Assembly: GCA_964017145.1 (NCBI GenBank)
Contig: OZ024848.1
Location: forward strand, 198,501 to 262,500
DNA length: 64,000 nt
Source of the DNA: Agrocybe praecox
Taxonomy: Eukaryota > Basidiomycota > Agaricomycetes > Agaricales > Agrocybaceae
Direction: 5' to 3'
Shown here: positions 50,934 through 63,723 of the stretch, piece by piece
Position numbering within the stretch: position 1 is the stretch's first letter
How the letters are laid out: each line of letters starts with the position of its first letter
The notes under the pieces: model-generated
What the model was told of the DNA's origin: nothing
The model's input: the letters and a program-made list of their open reading frames with translations, nothing else
Database searches by the model: none
Translations under genes and position numbers: made by a program

Positions 50934-53900
50934 TTTGAGTCTGATTTATCGTGCAATGAGAAATGTTCATGTCAGAATGAAGACCTGTTTATAAAGTATA
51001 GGAGATACCATCTGAGCAGATATCCATTTTCCGGGTAAGCGGCATAATCAAGATAATAAGGGGCAATGATGAGAGCAAGGCCCGGGGTATATTTAAGAAA
51101 TAAAACTATTAATACTCTGATGTAGTATTTGGCCTGATTAGTTGCCGGAGCAGACTATCTCTTCTGAGATCATAGTGGCACCTGTAGCCTGATGTATGGT
51201 TTGGTGGAGATAGCGCTTCCAACTTCGAGTTGGTCTCTTACCTATCACGTTTATGTCTTGCAAGAAAACCAATGATAGAAAAAAGCAAATTGATAACTGT
51301 TTGATAGATGTAACTTCCTCAGTGTTTCTGAAGAAAACACAAAGTGTCATCAGCCGCTGGTCGTCCGACACGCTTGGGACCTGTCATGCATCAAAAATTT
51401 TCAAAAATAACGAGTGACTTTGGAGTTGATTAAGCTTTGTCACCTGTCATGGCAGTTTATATGGCATCGTACATCAGAAACACAATGCGCCCGACTTTGT
51501 TCTGATCAACATGGCACTCAAGCATCAGATGGGCATTCTCCCCAAGGTCAGACCTTATTCACAATCAAGAATTTATGATGTTTCTCTTTTAATCCCCCCG
51601 GTTGTTGTCAAGCAGTTAATGCAATGGGGCGTGCTAGACATAAGTTGACACTTACAGAAATGTGGGATAATCTAATCATATCTTTCGTCTCTTCTATCCA
51701 GAAAGGGTAATCCGGTGTTGGAGAAAATAATTCCTTCAAGTGTTGGTGATCATTGAATCAAAATTAGTGGGAAAAGCCTCCGAAAGAAACCCCATCATTG
51801 GTCCAAAAGCAGCTACTGACCGCTCAGAGTGACATCACTTTCCAAATGGTAGGATAGACTCTGAGGAATTTCTTTGAACAATGACGGACGTAATGGCAAC
51901 CAACGCGGGCATTTAAGTGAACGACTTAAGGATATTGCGATTCGGAGATAAGCTCAAGAAGTTAATGCGGGTGGTTTATCAAGAGGTCTGCGATTTGCCG
52001 TCTGAGCAAGTCGGTCCAGGCGCCGCATTCCTGATGCGAAATCATAATATCTGGTTTCGATTATGTTGTATGTGCGTACGTCCACAGGCAAGCGAGCCAG
52101 CTGAGGTGGATGAGTATCTGCCAGAATATTTGTGAGAAACGGACTCCGGGCTTGCCTGAGTGGAGTAAGCAAACGCGCGACAAAAAAGCAAGGCAGAGAT
52201 ATGTATAAGCGATCCAGGAGCTGGCACCGATGACCATCATAATAGAACCAGCAGAAAAGCGGCAGGTCAACAACTCGACAGGTTCCGTTGAATAAGTGAG
52301 CGTATATGAGAATGAGCGAGACAGGCGCACGTTGCACATGGACACCCGTTATGAACCAATATCCGATCTAGGATAAACAAGCCATCTAATTAAAACCATC
52401 CCAAATCGTGTGGGACGCTGCATGATTTCCGAAGAAATGATAGGTGAATAATGTTCCTAAGCGCAGCCGAGGGAAGGACGCAGGTCGTTCGGCGCATCCC
52501 AGTAACGGTACGCCACGGGATAGAGCAAGAAAATCTGCACAGGCACACTCCGAAGAGGGCAGAAGAAGAGGTTGCGGCGCGAGAAGCACAAACGTTATGC
52601 GTATAATTTTTACAAAGATGGCAAATATGATCGCGAGCATCGTCCACAGCAAAGAGGGGAAGATACAAGCTGACGAAAAATGCCAGTTTGAATCTATCCT
52701 TATAGACCGTTCCGTCGTCCAGTTCGTCCCATTCCGGGTTTATCCAACAGGTGAAAATTGACTAGGTCAAACTCCCGCCCACCCGGCATAATGAAATGCA
52801 ACATATTCAGGGGCCGGGAACGAAAAAGTGGGGCACCACGGGCAGGTGAGAATCCTACTCGAGACGTAAGGACAATAAAACGGTATACAATTGAATGATC
52901 TTCGTATGTGTAGCAAGGGAAGAGACGTAGGTTTATCGTCCCATCCCAATCTGTTGCACATGACCGTCGCGTCAATTTCTAACCACCAGAAATATCATCG
53001 CTAAGTTGCGCGTTCGTTAAACAAAAGTTGAAAATATCAAACCTGCGAGGCGCATTGAACACGCGAATATGGACCACGGGTTAGACGGAATCCAAACAGA
53101 ATAAGGAAGGGGGTAATAAAGCAAGGCTTCTATCATATAGCGGCATGCCAATGGTACCGGAGACCGAGGAGCCGGACGATAGGTTGCTAGATTTCCTCTG
53201 TCCCGCCAGATAAGTCCAAGATAATTCACCTCTTTGAACGTACGTTTTGTGTATCCCTCCGAGTCGACCGAAGGAGTCCGTCCAACCATTGGAAAAGGAA
53301 AGGGGATGGAGTCCTGGACCAGGAGAGCAAGCTTCGACCAAAAACATAGATGGTTTGGGTAGTGTTGATTACGCTTTACGCGTCCGGCCCATTAATCAGC
53401 CATCTATTTCCCCTGTCTACTGGCTCCTGGCCATCCTCCTCTCACCTCCTTGACCCATCCGTCGTTCGAATTCAGCAATAAACAATAACAGCGCGACCCC
53501 AGACAAGGCTGTGACGCGTAAAATCATCCAGACAAAGTGCAAGCTAAAAAAAAACACGAGAGGAAAGTGGCCAAGAAGACGTTGGAACCCGCACCAATAA
53601 GTCGAAGAACAATATTCCAGGGGGTCGACGACGGTCGTAGTTCTTCAGACACCATGACTGAGGGAATCTTGGATGGAGAAGAGAGAGTCCATGAACTGTA
53701 GAATGCTTTCGGCACCGTGATTTGGGGTGTTTATTGGACACGGGCGCTTGAACGACAGAATATGTCAAAAGTCGAGTACGATGGAGTGGTTGAAGAAAAT
53801 AGAACAGAACGGAAATTTTCGATTGGATCAACCAGAACAGATGGACTTGCCAAGCATGAGCAAATTCTGACACGTGATTTAGGCCCATTTGCCAGGTATC

Positions 53901-54235
53901 GTTTTAACCTGATGAACGAAATGTGAGAAATCAGGAGTGTTTGCTGGTGCTTGGTGTTTTCCGGTTATAACCATCCCGAACCGGTCACGTTGATTGTTGA
54001 AGTATACGACTTCATGAGCAGTCCAATATGCTATTTGTCTATCTGTACATTAGCGCACAATTTATTGGTGCGCTTATTGAATACTTTTTAAAGTATTTTA
54101 TTGTGCAGATTTAGAATACGGCGCTTCAGAATATAGCAGACCAAATATTTATCTTGTCATGTGTCCCCGACGCGTTGGAACACCCTAGGACATTAGGACA
54201 TACTTGTACAACAGATAATAGCTACTACACATAAT
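50934..54235. other. Intergenic; possible membrane-protein gene on minus strand
   Basis: Minus frames between about 52390 and 53700 contain several hydrophobic pieces. Examples are PWNIVLRLIGAGSNVFLATF (53590-53680), ILRVTALSGVALLLFIAEFE (about 53460-53525), YMIEALLYYPLPYSVW (about 53080-53140) and LWTMLAIIFAIFVKI (about 52610-52650). They could be exons of one unrecognised multi-helix protein, but I could not join them with confidence. The remainder (50934-52380) shows nothing. Confidence 0.35.
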
Positions 54236-56320
54236 TTAAAGCGTCGTAATATTACAGAGCAAAGTTTCTTCGCAATCATTTCTAAACCATGGTGTTATGG
54301 GTAGTAACGGTAGAAACCTCGATCTTCCTCTGTGAGAAGTTACAGAATTATTCATGAATATCACTGCAGTAGATTTTCTACGAACCTTTGGGTAATCATA
54401 CAAGGCTGAATCACCAGCAGCTAACGTGCTTTCTCGACCTTTGGTTGCTTTTAACCCGGCCATGGGGAAACTTGCGTTACTATCACTTTGTACGACGTGA
54501 AAGTTGTTCCCAGACCTCATCGACTGACGAGAGTTTAGCCTAAAGAACGATGACAAGTAATAGTCAGCGAAAAATAAGACCAAAGTGGGATCAGGCGATG
54601 GCATACGTTGCGAGCATGGAATTGGTGTACACTTGTGTAAAGTTTAATTAAAGAAGCTGCAGGTAATACGAGGAATAAAAATAGCCTACAATTTCCCACG
54701 ACCTGAAAAATAGCCAGGAACATCAGGTTATCTGGTTGAGTTGTCACCTAAGTCAATTGTCCTTCGTCAAGATCCAATACTGACAGCGTGAATTGATAGA
54801 ACAACCGTACAAATACTAGGACAACAATATCGAAGACACTACTCAAGGGTTAAGTGATCAATAAAATATAAATTTGGACACCATGCACACCTAGTCAAAA
54901 TCCCGTTGTTGATTGCGTATGCCATCAGCTTGTTTATAATTGTGTCTGTGCTGTATACAGAGAGTACGGCCTAAGGTACTCTCCATGTATTGAATAGATT
55001 TGGGCAACGAACCTTTGAATTCCGGACCGACTTCTGTGCAGATAAAACGACAGAATAGCGGCAATTAAAATGTCGACTGCAGCAGCTGTTACTAATGATG
55101 CATCCACGATTTTCTGTGTGTAACGTATTTATGTTAACATGTTACACGTATGCATTTTCAAAGCTTCAGAGACTTTACCCTAGACGTTATAAATGATGCA
55201 AAGTATTCGAGGCGGAATCTGCCAAATTAGATTTCAAAACTATGTCATAATAGCATGATAGAGCAGACCATACGCGCGAGCCTCTACGCCTAATCGAGAT
55301 GCGAGGTCAAATTTTGATCCACAGACATATGGTTGAAGAGTCAAGGCGTACCTATACTCAAGCCTGCGTAGCGAATTGGTCCATTAGTAGATGAACAAGC
55401 GACACTTCAAGAAGATCTCTCACCGACGTGTACAAGTGCAAGCATGGTCTTTAAAATATAAAATGAATGTATGAGAGTAGAATACGATAAATGAACAGTG
55501 GCACCACATACCAAAGCGATAATAAGGGGAAGGTTCTTCTGACTAACTAAAAACCACGCGTGGCAGTGTAAGAAGGTCATCTGAGAAGGAAATAGATCAT
55601 AAGACACCATACCAACATAAATCCTTTTAATATAGAATAAATGTAACACAAGTACAATAACTGTCTATGTAGAACGACCTCTTAGCTGGCTTCAACTTCA
55701 AAGCGTTTAACCCAAACTGATAAGGGACGTACCGATGACGTTAGCGTCATCTGTATATTTCATTGCATGTCAGTCTTTATCAGATCAGTGGTTATCAATA
55801 TCATTATCTCACCGTAGCCGTCCAAGTCGCCTTTGCCAATCCTTGTGTATTCATGTAATTCGTCACGAGATAGTAGTATATTGCGTGAATGCTGAATGCC
55901 GAATGGAGTGTCTCAAAAATCCTGCAAATGACGATTATGAGCAACACGAACGATGAGTGATGAGTGCTATTCACTATCTTACAAAAGCACAGTAACCTGT
56001 TCCGCACCCAATAAGATAAGATACAACGCACCTTAATAATTGCTAGATCAAGCTACTCACCGAAATTTTGATGATAAGCCCATCGGAAGGGTAATTCTGG
56101 AAGTAGAGGAATGCTTGCAACACGGTCACCCCATACAGCCTGCATACGAGTTGCACGAGCGGCGTCAGCTTTGCTGACACATATCTGGTACATGATATAA
56201 AGCTTACATGGACGAAAACACGATTCCAATGAGCAGTGCACCGAATGTCGTCGTCAAATCCAAAGCGCCGGGTAGAGGGGCACCAGCCGAAGGACCAACT
56301 GTAGTCGATGTGGTGTTCAT
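54236..56320 (-). CDS. DUF6534-family seven-helix membrane protein (copy f)
   Basis: ATG at 56320 begins MNTTSTTVGPSAGAPLPGAL, then DLTTTFGALLIGIVFSSM. Later exons: FETLHSAFSIHAIYYYLVTN, MTLTSS micro-exon, a VLVLHLFYIKRIYVG block, SQKNLPLIIALV, short V-E-A-R-A exon, NKLMAYAINNGILT, QPDNLMFLAIFQVVGN and LNSRQSMRSGN. The coding frame after KV runs on to a stop at 54236 without the intron seen in copies a-c, giving a longer tail. Very similar to copy e over most exons. Unknown function. Confidence 0.84.
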
Positions 56321-57314
56321 TTCAACTCTGATTCACCAGTGAAAACAGTGGGTGGGCCAGAACGAATACTGTTTATATGAAGTACGGATTGTCAAAGAAG
56401 CACATACTATTTTTGAACCGTCGGGTAGCACGCTGTGACACGGAGAAGTGTGTGATGACCGTGACAAACGAGATAAAGGGCTATACTGCACAATCAAAGA
56501 AGGCGCGGCATCTGATCGTCGTATCCAATAGTTATTGAATAGAAAGAGGAAGATCTGCGTCTAACTTAATCGTTGATGTTGATAAGGTTGAAACTGTTGG
56601 CACCTAAACTTCACAAAAAGACATCAAATGGCACGTCGTTTGTTGTTCTTGCATGTTCATGGTGCTAACAGACGCTCGGGCTTGAATACTTGCGATCCCC
56701 GATGCACTCATCTGTTCTGAGCAGAGAAAGGCATAAATTAACCCACCATGCGTGCTTTATCGTTGTACGAAAAGACATCAACGCCAGCAGTCTGATGTGA
56801 GAATTTCGGAGTATTGACCATCTACTGCTATAAATAGAACTTCTGGCTTGCGTTGTCGTCGCATTCTGATTCCTCTGTGCATTACAGAGACTTTCTGTAT
56901 TTTTTATTAAGAGTGGATTTTGTTCGACTAACAAGATCGCACGTCATGCGCATGCATCATCTGAGGTCTTTTCTCATGTCAGATTCGAATCAGCCGAGGT
57001 AAAGAAGCAATGTATTTGGCAGATATATGTGACCGTGACGCGCTGGCAGATGGTATACCTTCAGAAATAGTGTCTATTAGTCGGTATAGTATGCTGCGAT
57101 CCCACCAATCCAATCCAATCTACGCTATGATTTTTTTATTTAGAAAGAGAAATATACTTCCTAGTAGTGATCATAAATGATTCGTTTTTACTTCTACAAG
57201 AGCTTCCGCATTCAAACCTGAGTCTTGTATTGCCCACTAGATCATAGATTAAAATTAGGGATTTATTTATGAATCAGCAGTTGGGCGTAGCTATTCTCAT
57301 CTGAGATCAAAATT
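56321..57314. other. Intergenic, no gene recognised
   Basis: Upstream region of DUF6534 copy f and 3' flank of the hydrolase pseudogene. The 89-codon minus frame at 56665 resembles nothing known. Confidence 0.5.
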
Positions 57315-58347
57315 CTACAGTTTGGGACCCTCTGCTCTCTTCCAGGCCTCACCCGAGTCAAGAATGCATCTTAACGCTCTGGCCACGAGGATTGGCTGCT
57401 CTTGGACAACCTATACGTGTGCAAGCTTTGAGGATAAATGCACAGTTCCTTGAAATTTGGGGGGCAATATGCTTGCTAGATGACCGGCTATAGAGCACAA
57501 AGCTACTCCTGTTTGGGAGAGGTGGAAAGGGTTTGGGAGGGGCCTCATGCCATGCTTCTGAAATTGGACGACGTGTTCAGAAAATCACATCAAATATTTC
57601 TCTCTGCTCACCGTATAAATCTCAAGTATTCGAGGATCCCACGATTTACAAGGGAGGCGCGCTTTGAGATATGCGTGGGATGCCTCTCTGCTCTCCCAGG
57701 TGGCGCGACGCATTGCAGTGGTCTTTTCGACAATTCTATGCATCTCTGTTTTGTTGTTTTTCAGCGCTGGAGAGCACATGGGAGGGTCGACCAGAATGAC
57801 CATATCGAATGGTGCATCGCTTGGTAAACCAAAACGTCCAGTTACAAGCACACTAGCATGGAAGCTGTGAGCACGTTAGACTTCAACAAGAAAGTAGAAC
57901 TTACCATGTAACAGAACCAGCTGAGTGGCCAACCAAAACGACCTTTTGGACACCATTCTTTATGTCGCCAAGAAGGCCGGAGCGACAGAGAGTTTCCAAC
58001 GCCTCACCATAGTCGTGAATATCCGTCGCGAAGAAGTCTACCGCGGCCACACCCATATTTGACAGATAAATCACTGTATCAAAAACTAGCAAATCTGACT
58101 TCCTAAAAAATACCTCGTCGTTCAATGCTGCTGATTAATGATTCGACATGCGTCTGACAGTCGAGGGAACAAGCTTCCATGATGCGTGTGCCACCGGTTT
58201 TGCTTCCCTCGTCACACTGAAAAAGGACTCGATAATGAATGACATGGTACTGAACGGGTTGAACAGCGAAGTCGATGAAGCACGATTATAGCTGGTCGCG
58301 AGAATGGTTCCATTTTTGCCATCATATCTCGGCAAACCCGGTATCAC
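57315..58347 (-). pseudogene. Alpha/beta-hydrolase pseudogene (third copy)
   Basis: Homologue of the SKL hydrolases at 24154 and 37716. Conserved pieces remain: DIHDYGEALETLCRSGLLG, VVLVGHSAGSV with the nucleophile Ser, and APFDMVILVDPPM (57795-57815). Helix-rich middle and VVQEQPILVARAL near the end also survive. The 5' exon with the start and HGxG is missing or unrecognisable, and the DCQ..H/SL segment contains a stop and frame change near 58135. After KHGMRPLPNPF the part encoding the rest of exon 5 and all of exon 6, including the catalytic His, is missing. The end reads PKL instead of SKL, so the peroxisomal signal is altered. Dead gene. Confidence 0.8.
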
Positions 58348-59129
58348 TAAATATAAATAGACATGTGCTCCAAGAATAAATCATGGACACTATGTCCGAG
58401 CTTGTTATTTTTACGGCTATTCCACAAACAAGTACCCCTGAGGTATGTATATTTTTACTAGAACTCCAATACGTAGACTCTAGAGCAGTCCAATCTGCCG
58501 AGATCAGTGGCAGTCTGGTGAGAAGAAGTCTGTCTATTCTTGGTGACCAGCCGACAGCTGACAGTCACCGTGGACGGTAATCGTAGCTACGATAATCTAT
58601 TGTTGTGATATGCTTTCACTACCACCGATTTCTGTTTAGCTGACAAATAACACGTCTTCTGTTAATTTTGCCATTAATGGCACGAACCAAAGCTCGGGCT
58701 TACCATATTTGGCATCTCCGATGCATTAATTTATCTGTTTGTATCAGAACCAGATAGAAATTAACACAGGACGTGTCATTTAAGGTATCACTAATAAATA
58801 ACACGTGGACATGGCACGGTATACACATACATGCACCCTTCAGAATTATAGTACATAGGACTTTGTACTGGAAGGTCATGAATTTCTGGAAACATACAAT
58901 TCGAATTTCTCGAATTTCGAAGTAGCCATTGTGTAGGCAAAAACCCGACAGTCTGGATAAATAATGTTTCGGCCTCGTTTGATCTCAGTTGCAACGATCG
59001 ATGGCAGCAGAAAGAAATTCCATTGTTTCCTGTGACCATGGTACTACACGACAAGGCTGGAATGGAAGGGGATGACTTTATAGTTTACATCAATTAGATA
59101 GCTCAAACCCTTTATAGCACAGTAAAGCT
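58348..59129. other. Intergenic between two pseudogenes
   Basis: Nothing recognised; the interval corresponds in position to the spacing expected between relics of the duplicated hydrolase and P450. Confidence 0.45.
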
Positions 59130-59727
59130 TATGGCATCACAGATCCAGAAGTATACTCAGTGGAGGGATATATGCATTGTCCGTCTTCGGAAGAATATCC
59201 GAGGTTGACAACGTGGTTGCAATGACCATCCAAAGGAGATTGTCAATGAGGTGTACCCCTGGGCAGCTCCTGGGGCAATAATATGTAAGTGGACTAAGTC
59301 AGAGACAACACGTGCTTTACCTTCAGCCGAATCCGAAAACCAAACTGTGCGGATCGAGGACATTTGGCGAGAGGGAGCGATCTGGGTTAAACTCTTCTGG
59401 GCGGGGATAGATATCTGTGGAATGAAAAGTCTCTTATGCATTCGAGGACTAGTTAGCTCTGATTCCAAAAGACATGTGATTGTGTTACCATTTTGTCCAG
59501 AACCATCGTATACGGTTCTAAACTTCTACCATCATTCTGTTCAACAATTGATGGCCCAGAATTTATGGAAATACGATACTGACATATCGGTACAGAGTCA
59601 ACAAGGTAAGTGTTGGGTGATATAACCTTTTCCACGTAGCTCATGACCTGTTCCGATAGCGATATAAAATGGTCCTCCGGGCCTTCAACTTTGAATCCGT
59701 AAGAGATCATGAGAATAATCGAAGCAG
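59130..59727 (-). pseudogene. Cytochrome P450 pseudogene
   Basis: Homologue of the P450 at 33086. The 5' part of the fragment has AASIILMISYGFKVEG and SEQVMSYVEKVISP(N)TYLVD, nearly identical to the intact gene, and EPYTMV. It then jumps directly to EEFNPDRSLSPNVLDPHSLV, so the I-helix and K-helix exons are deleted. The haem loop reads FGFG followed by TGA before the intron, where the intact copy has FGYGRR. The following exon still has SCPGVHLIDNLLWM. N-terminal exons are absent. Truncated, internally deleted and nonsense-mutated. Confidence 0.85.
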
Positions 59728-61358
59728 CTATGGGGGATTAATATTTCACTTGGAATTGATGTTATTTGCATTTTAGGCGGCCGGATTTTGAGGCGCTTGC
59801 TCAAAATATTTTGTGGTAATGAAGTGATAAAAAAATAATTTGAAGATCCTCGTGGGTTTTAAGGTGAGGGCCTGAATTTTAAAATATCAGCTCCCCGTGG
59901 CGTCTCGATATTGGTGAAGCTGTTCTTCCATCCGAGTTAAATTGAATTGTGGGCACCTACCTGCACTTGTAGTCCATGTCCCGCCGAAAAAAGAACAACA
60001 ATCACACTTATGACTAAATGTTGACTTTGTATCTCAGTTCACGCATTCACGTTCTGTAGTACATGTGATTTGTGAAGCTTCTATGCATTCTTCGTCTTCC
60101 AAATGTTGTACCACCATCATGATTTTCTTGCAGCTAAGTTTCGAGATATGAATCACAAATTTCGGACAACTTGAAATCTTGACATGGCCGTTCCCTATGG
60201 GACGTGTCGTACTCTGATTAAGCGGCAATGTACGCACAGTGATTTACACTTACACGTGTGGGAAGTGTGACGTATGCGACCGTAATGGTAATCAGGGCGC
60301 AAAAAAAAAAAAGGAACGCCGTCAGAGGCGAGCGTTGCGGTAAGAATAAAATAAGAGATTGTCAAACAGGGTATTAGCCACCCAATCAGTATACTCTGCT
60401 GCACTTACTCTCTCTCTCTCTCTTTTTGGTAAAATGTAAATAAAAAGTCTAAAAATTAAAGGGGGCCGGTGTATTCATTTACTACTGGAAAAGCTGTGCT
60501 CAACACGCTTTATGTGCAGTTTCTTCGGTCGATTCATACGTTTGGGCTGCCATTCTTGAGAAAATTCCACCTTTTAAATTAAGATGGTCCATCAACCCCG
60601 GGACCTTTTTACAGGAGCAGTCCTTGAAGCTCGCACAGATTAACTCGGGACCAAAAAATTTCCCAAGTCATCAGCATCAGACTCGCTATACTAACTTTGA
60701 TCAAACAAGAGCAGAAGCATCGTTGTGGTTGCACTACGGCAATCTCGACAATTAGATGGCAACTAGATTATATCATCCAGAAACAGATATGTAGACTACA
60801 GACATCACCAGTCAGCGCTCAGGTGCCACTTACGGTGGGATCAGTACATGCCGACTTCCACTGCCGCTGGCAGATTGGACTCCTCCAGAGTCCAGCGTGC
60901 ACAACTGCAAAGCTCCAAATTTAGAATATTAGCAGGGCTCGGGCTGGCTTCACCGCGTGTCCGATCAAACTACGGCAGTAGTGAGTAAGGTCATCTATGA
61001 TGTATCTCACCGGCCAATTGACTATAACAATTGGATTGCACAGATTCTAACATGATAATCCCTACCACATTAAAATACAGGCAACGTACTATAGTTTTTA
61101 TCTGACATACAGCCTAGATCAAATCATATGCAATGGTTACATTCCGAATAGAACATGATTACATACAGCATCATCTATTTTAGTATCCAGGATCCGGTGA
61201 TAACCCGGCTGCCACATGTAGCACGTTAAGCCTCTTAGGCCACACGTTATGGAATCTGTTTCTTTTCTTACCTTTAGCCTAAAATATGCATGTTCATCAT
61301 GCCATCGTTCACCTTGGGTATCCCGTCTACCGCGCTCGGACTGGAACTTTGATTTCAA
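59728..61358. other. Intergenic, microsatellites
   Basis: No gene recognised. An A12 run near 60301 and a (CT)n tract at about 60408-60422 are the only notable repeats. The promoter of the transporter lies at the right end. Confidence 0.5.
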
Positions 61359-63535
61359 ATGACCAATACCAATACCGACAAAGCCAGTCCTCTAGATAGT
61401 CGACAAGATACGATGGACGTAAATGGCGCAGACGAATTTGTTGACTCGGAAGGCGGAGGAACTATTCCAGAAGAAAAGAAACAGGATGCGACGGACAGAG
61501 ACACAGATGTTTTCCCCGAAGGTGGGTTAGAAGGATGGTTAACTGTTATTGGGGCGTGAGTCTTACAGTTTCCCAATGCTTAAGTCTACTGAGCATACTG
61601 ATATCGTCTTTTAAGATTCATGAACCTCTTCGCCACATTTGGGTAAATTTTTGTTTTTACTTTCCATGGACGTCTCGTAACATCATGAACACAGCTACCT
61701 ATACACATTTGGGGTATACCAGGGCAAGTCAACCTCCTTGAATAGTAATCGGTGGTGGTGGTGGCTCACCAGTTCTTTTTAGACTACTACAGTCGTATTT
61801 ACCTGTCAGATCACAGTCCAAGCAAGATCGCGTACGTTGGACATCCTCATTAAATACGGGATATTTAGCCTCATACGTTTGTCTCGAAATAGCTGGATAG
61901 GGAGCCTGCAGCTTGCAATGCCTTTCTTTCTAGGCATTGTATCAGGAAAGCTATTTGACGCGGGCCATTTCTATTTGATCGAAATCATAGGTTCATTCCT
62001 GTTTGTCGTATCGTGAGTGATTCCTGGACGTTGACCTAAATACATAGACTAACACGATACCAGACTTTTTCTTTTGTCCTTGGTAAAACCTCAGAAATAT
62101 GTTCAGGTCTTCCTCAGCCAAGGGGTTGGCATGGGTCTCGGCATCGGGCTTTCATTTATTGCTACACTTAGCATTACGACGCACCACTTTCGACGCCGGA
62201 AGGCCCTTGTGACTGGAATTGCTATGAGTGGAAGCTCTATTGGGTCGGCCCTCTTTCCCATAAGTACGACCTTCCTTCTCTTCCTTTTGTTTTGTTTTGA
62301 AATTTACCTTAACACGTTATAGTGATCAAGTTTGTCTCGCTCGAAATCCTCTTCACATGTTTTACTACTAAGAGCGAGTGTTCTATCTTAGCAACCTTTT
62401 GCCAAAGATAGGATTTGCTCAGACTGTTAGAGCAACAGCTTATATTGTCCTTGGTCTCCAGGTCGGTGGAATCTGTCTGATGAGAACAGCATACCACAGA
62501 ACCTCTAGCCACCGACCACCAATCAACATTAAGAGTTTCTTTGTTGATCTTCCGTACATGACTGCTAGCATCGGGTGAGGTTTATTTTCGGTTCCAACCA
62601 TCTACTTGGTCTGAGACAGGCTCCGAAGGGCTTTGACTTCACTCTTTGGTTTCTTTTTTCCTTGTACGCACCCTCCGTTGTAGTATATTCACTTGACATT
62701 CATTTTCTCCCTCATATGTACTTTGTAACAGTGATATATCTCCAGCTCTTTTCTGTGGTACACGGAATTGACGAGAACCTGGCGTTTTACTCAGTACGTC
62801 AACGTCAATTGCTATGGACATAACAGCCCGCTCATTGATCATCCCTCGACCTATAGCTCGCAATTCTGAACGCATCGAGTGCGTTCGGACGAGTGTTCGG
62901 TAACTGGCTGGTTGACATTTATGGCGCGTTTACGGTGCTCACTCCATGTACCGCCTTCGCCGCGGCCAGCATATTTGCGGTGTTTGGAGTGTCAGTTGAT
63001 TCACGACCTTTTACAGCGTATTATTCTACTAATTCAAATGTCTACCTCAGGCATAACTCGGCCTCTCTGATAGTCGTTAGCATATTCTACGGAATATTTG
63101 CTGGTGCATGTGCGTAACTTGACTCGTTGACCTTTCTTTAATTCATTGATGTCTTCATTAAAGTTGTCTCTATCTCTATAGCGGCTCTTGCTTCGTTGGC
63201 TCGTCATCCAAGTGAAGTGGGGTTAGTCGAGTTTCCCCTCGTTAGGCCATTACACGATTTCCTGATCTATCGTTTAGGGCTCGAACGGGTTTGGGACTTG
63301 CCTTGGGTAGCTTTGGGACACTGGCCTCGGCCCCATTGCAGGGTGCTCTCTTAACGTCTCAGTTCAAATGGAGCTCGCCTATAATATTTTCTGGTGTATG
63401 TTTGTTTTCCTTCCTTTTCAAGCTATCCGATTTAATTTGACAAATCTCACCTAGGTTATGATGGGTGTAGCCTCCATTTTTTTTGGAGCCAGCAGAGTGC
63501 TACTAGTAAGGGAGCGACATAGCCAGAAGGTTTAA
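61359..63535 (+). CDS. MFS transporter, monocarboxylate (MCT)-type
   Basis: Twelve-helix plasma-membrane symporter family for small organic acids. ATG at 61359 opens a 50-residue acidic hydrophilic N-tail, then FPEGGLEGWLTVIGAF, the usual MCT entry to helix 1. Next are GYLYTFGVYQ, DYYSRIYLSD, SWIGSLQL-type AWIGSLQLAMPFFLG, GVGMGLGIGLSF, HHFRRRKALVTGIAMSGSSI, LLPKIGFAQTVRA, DENLAFYS, NASSAFGRVFGNWL and ASLARHPSEVG. The end reads SQKV at 63535. Frame holds across about a dozen introns. One after VYQG seems to start with GC (GCAAGTC) and one after MIN with GTTTGT. Intact. It may import a precursor or export a product; alternatively an unrelated nutrient permease bordering the cluster. Confidence 0.87.
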
Positions 63536-63723
63536 AGTTGCTCTGTACTGCATGTTTTTTGTTGCCTATTTCCACTATATTTGGATGTACGTTGATCGCC
63601 ATTATTCTCTTGCGGACCAATACTCGAAATCCATTACATCGAGAACTACAGCGTGTAAAGAAGTTGTACAATATAAGTAGGTACCGTAATATAACTGCCT
63701 TCCAACTGCCATCTCAAATAGAC

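Noticed and set aside
60408..60422. (CT)n tract as a regulatory element
   Set aside because: An ordinary microsatellite about 1 kb from the nearest start codon.
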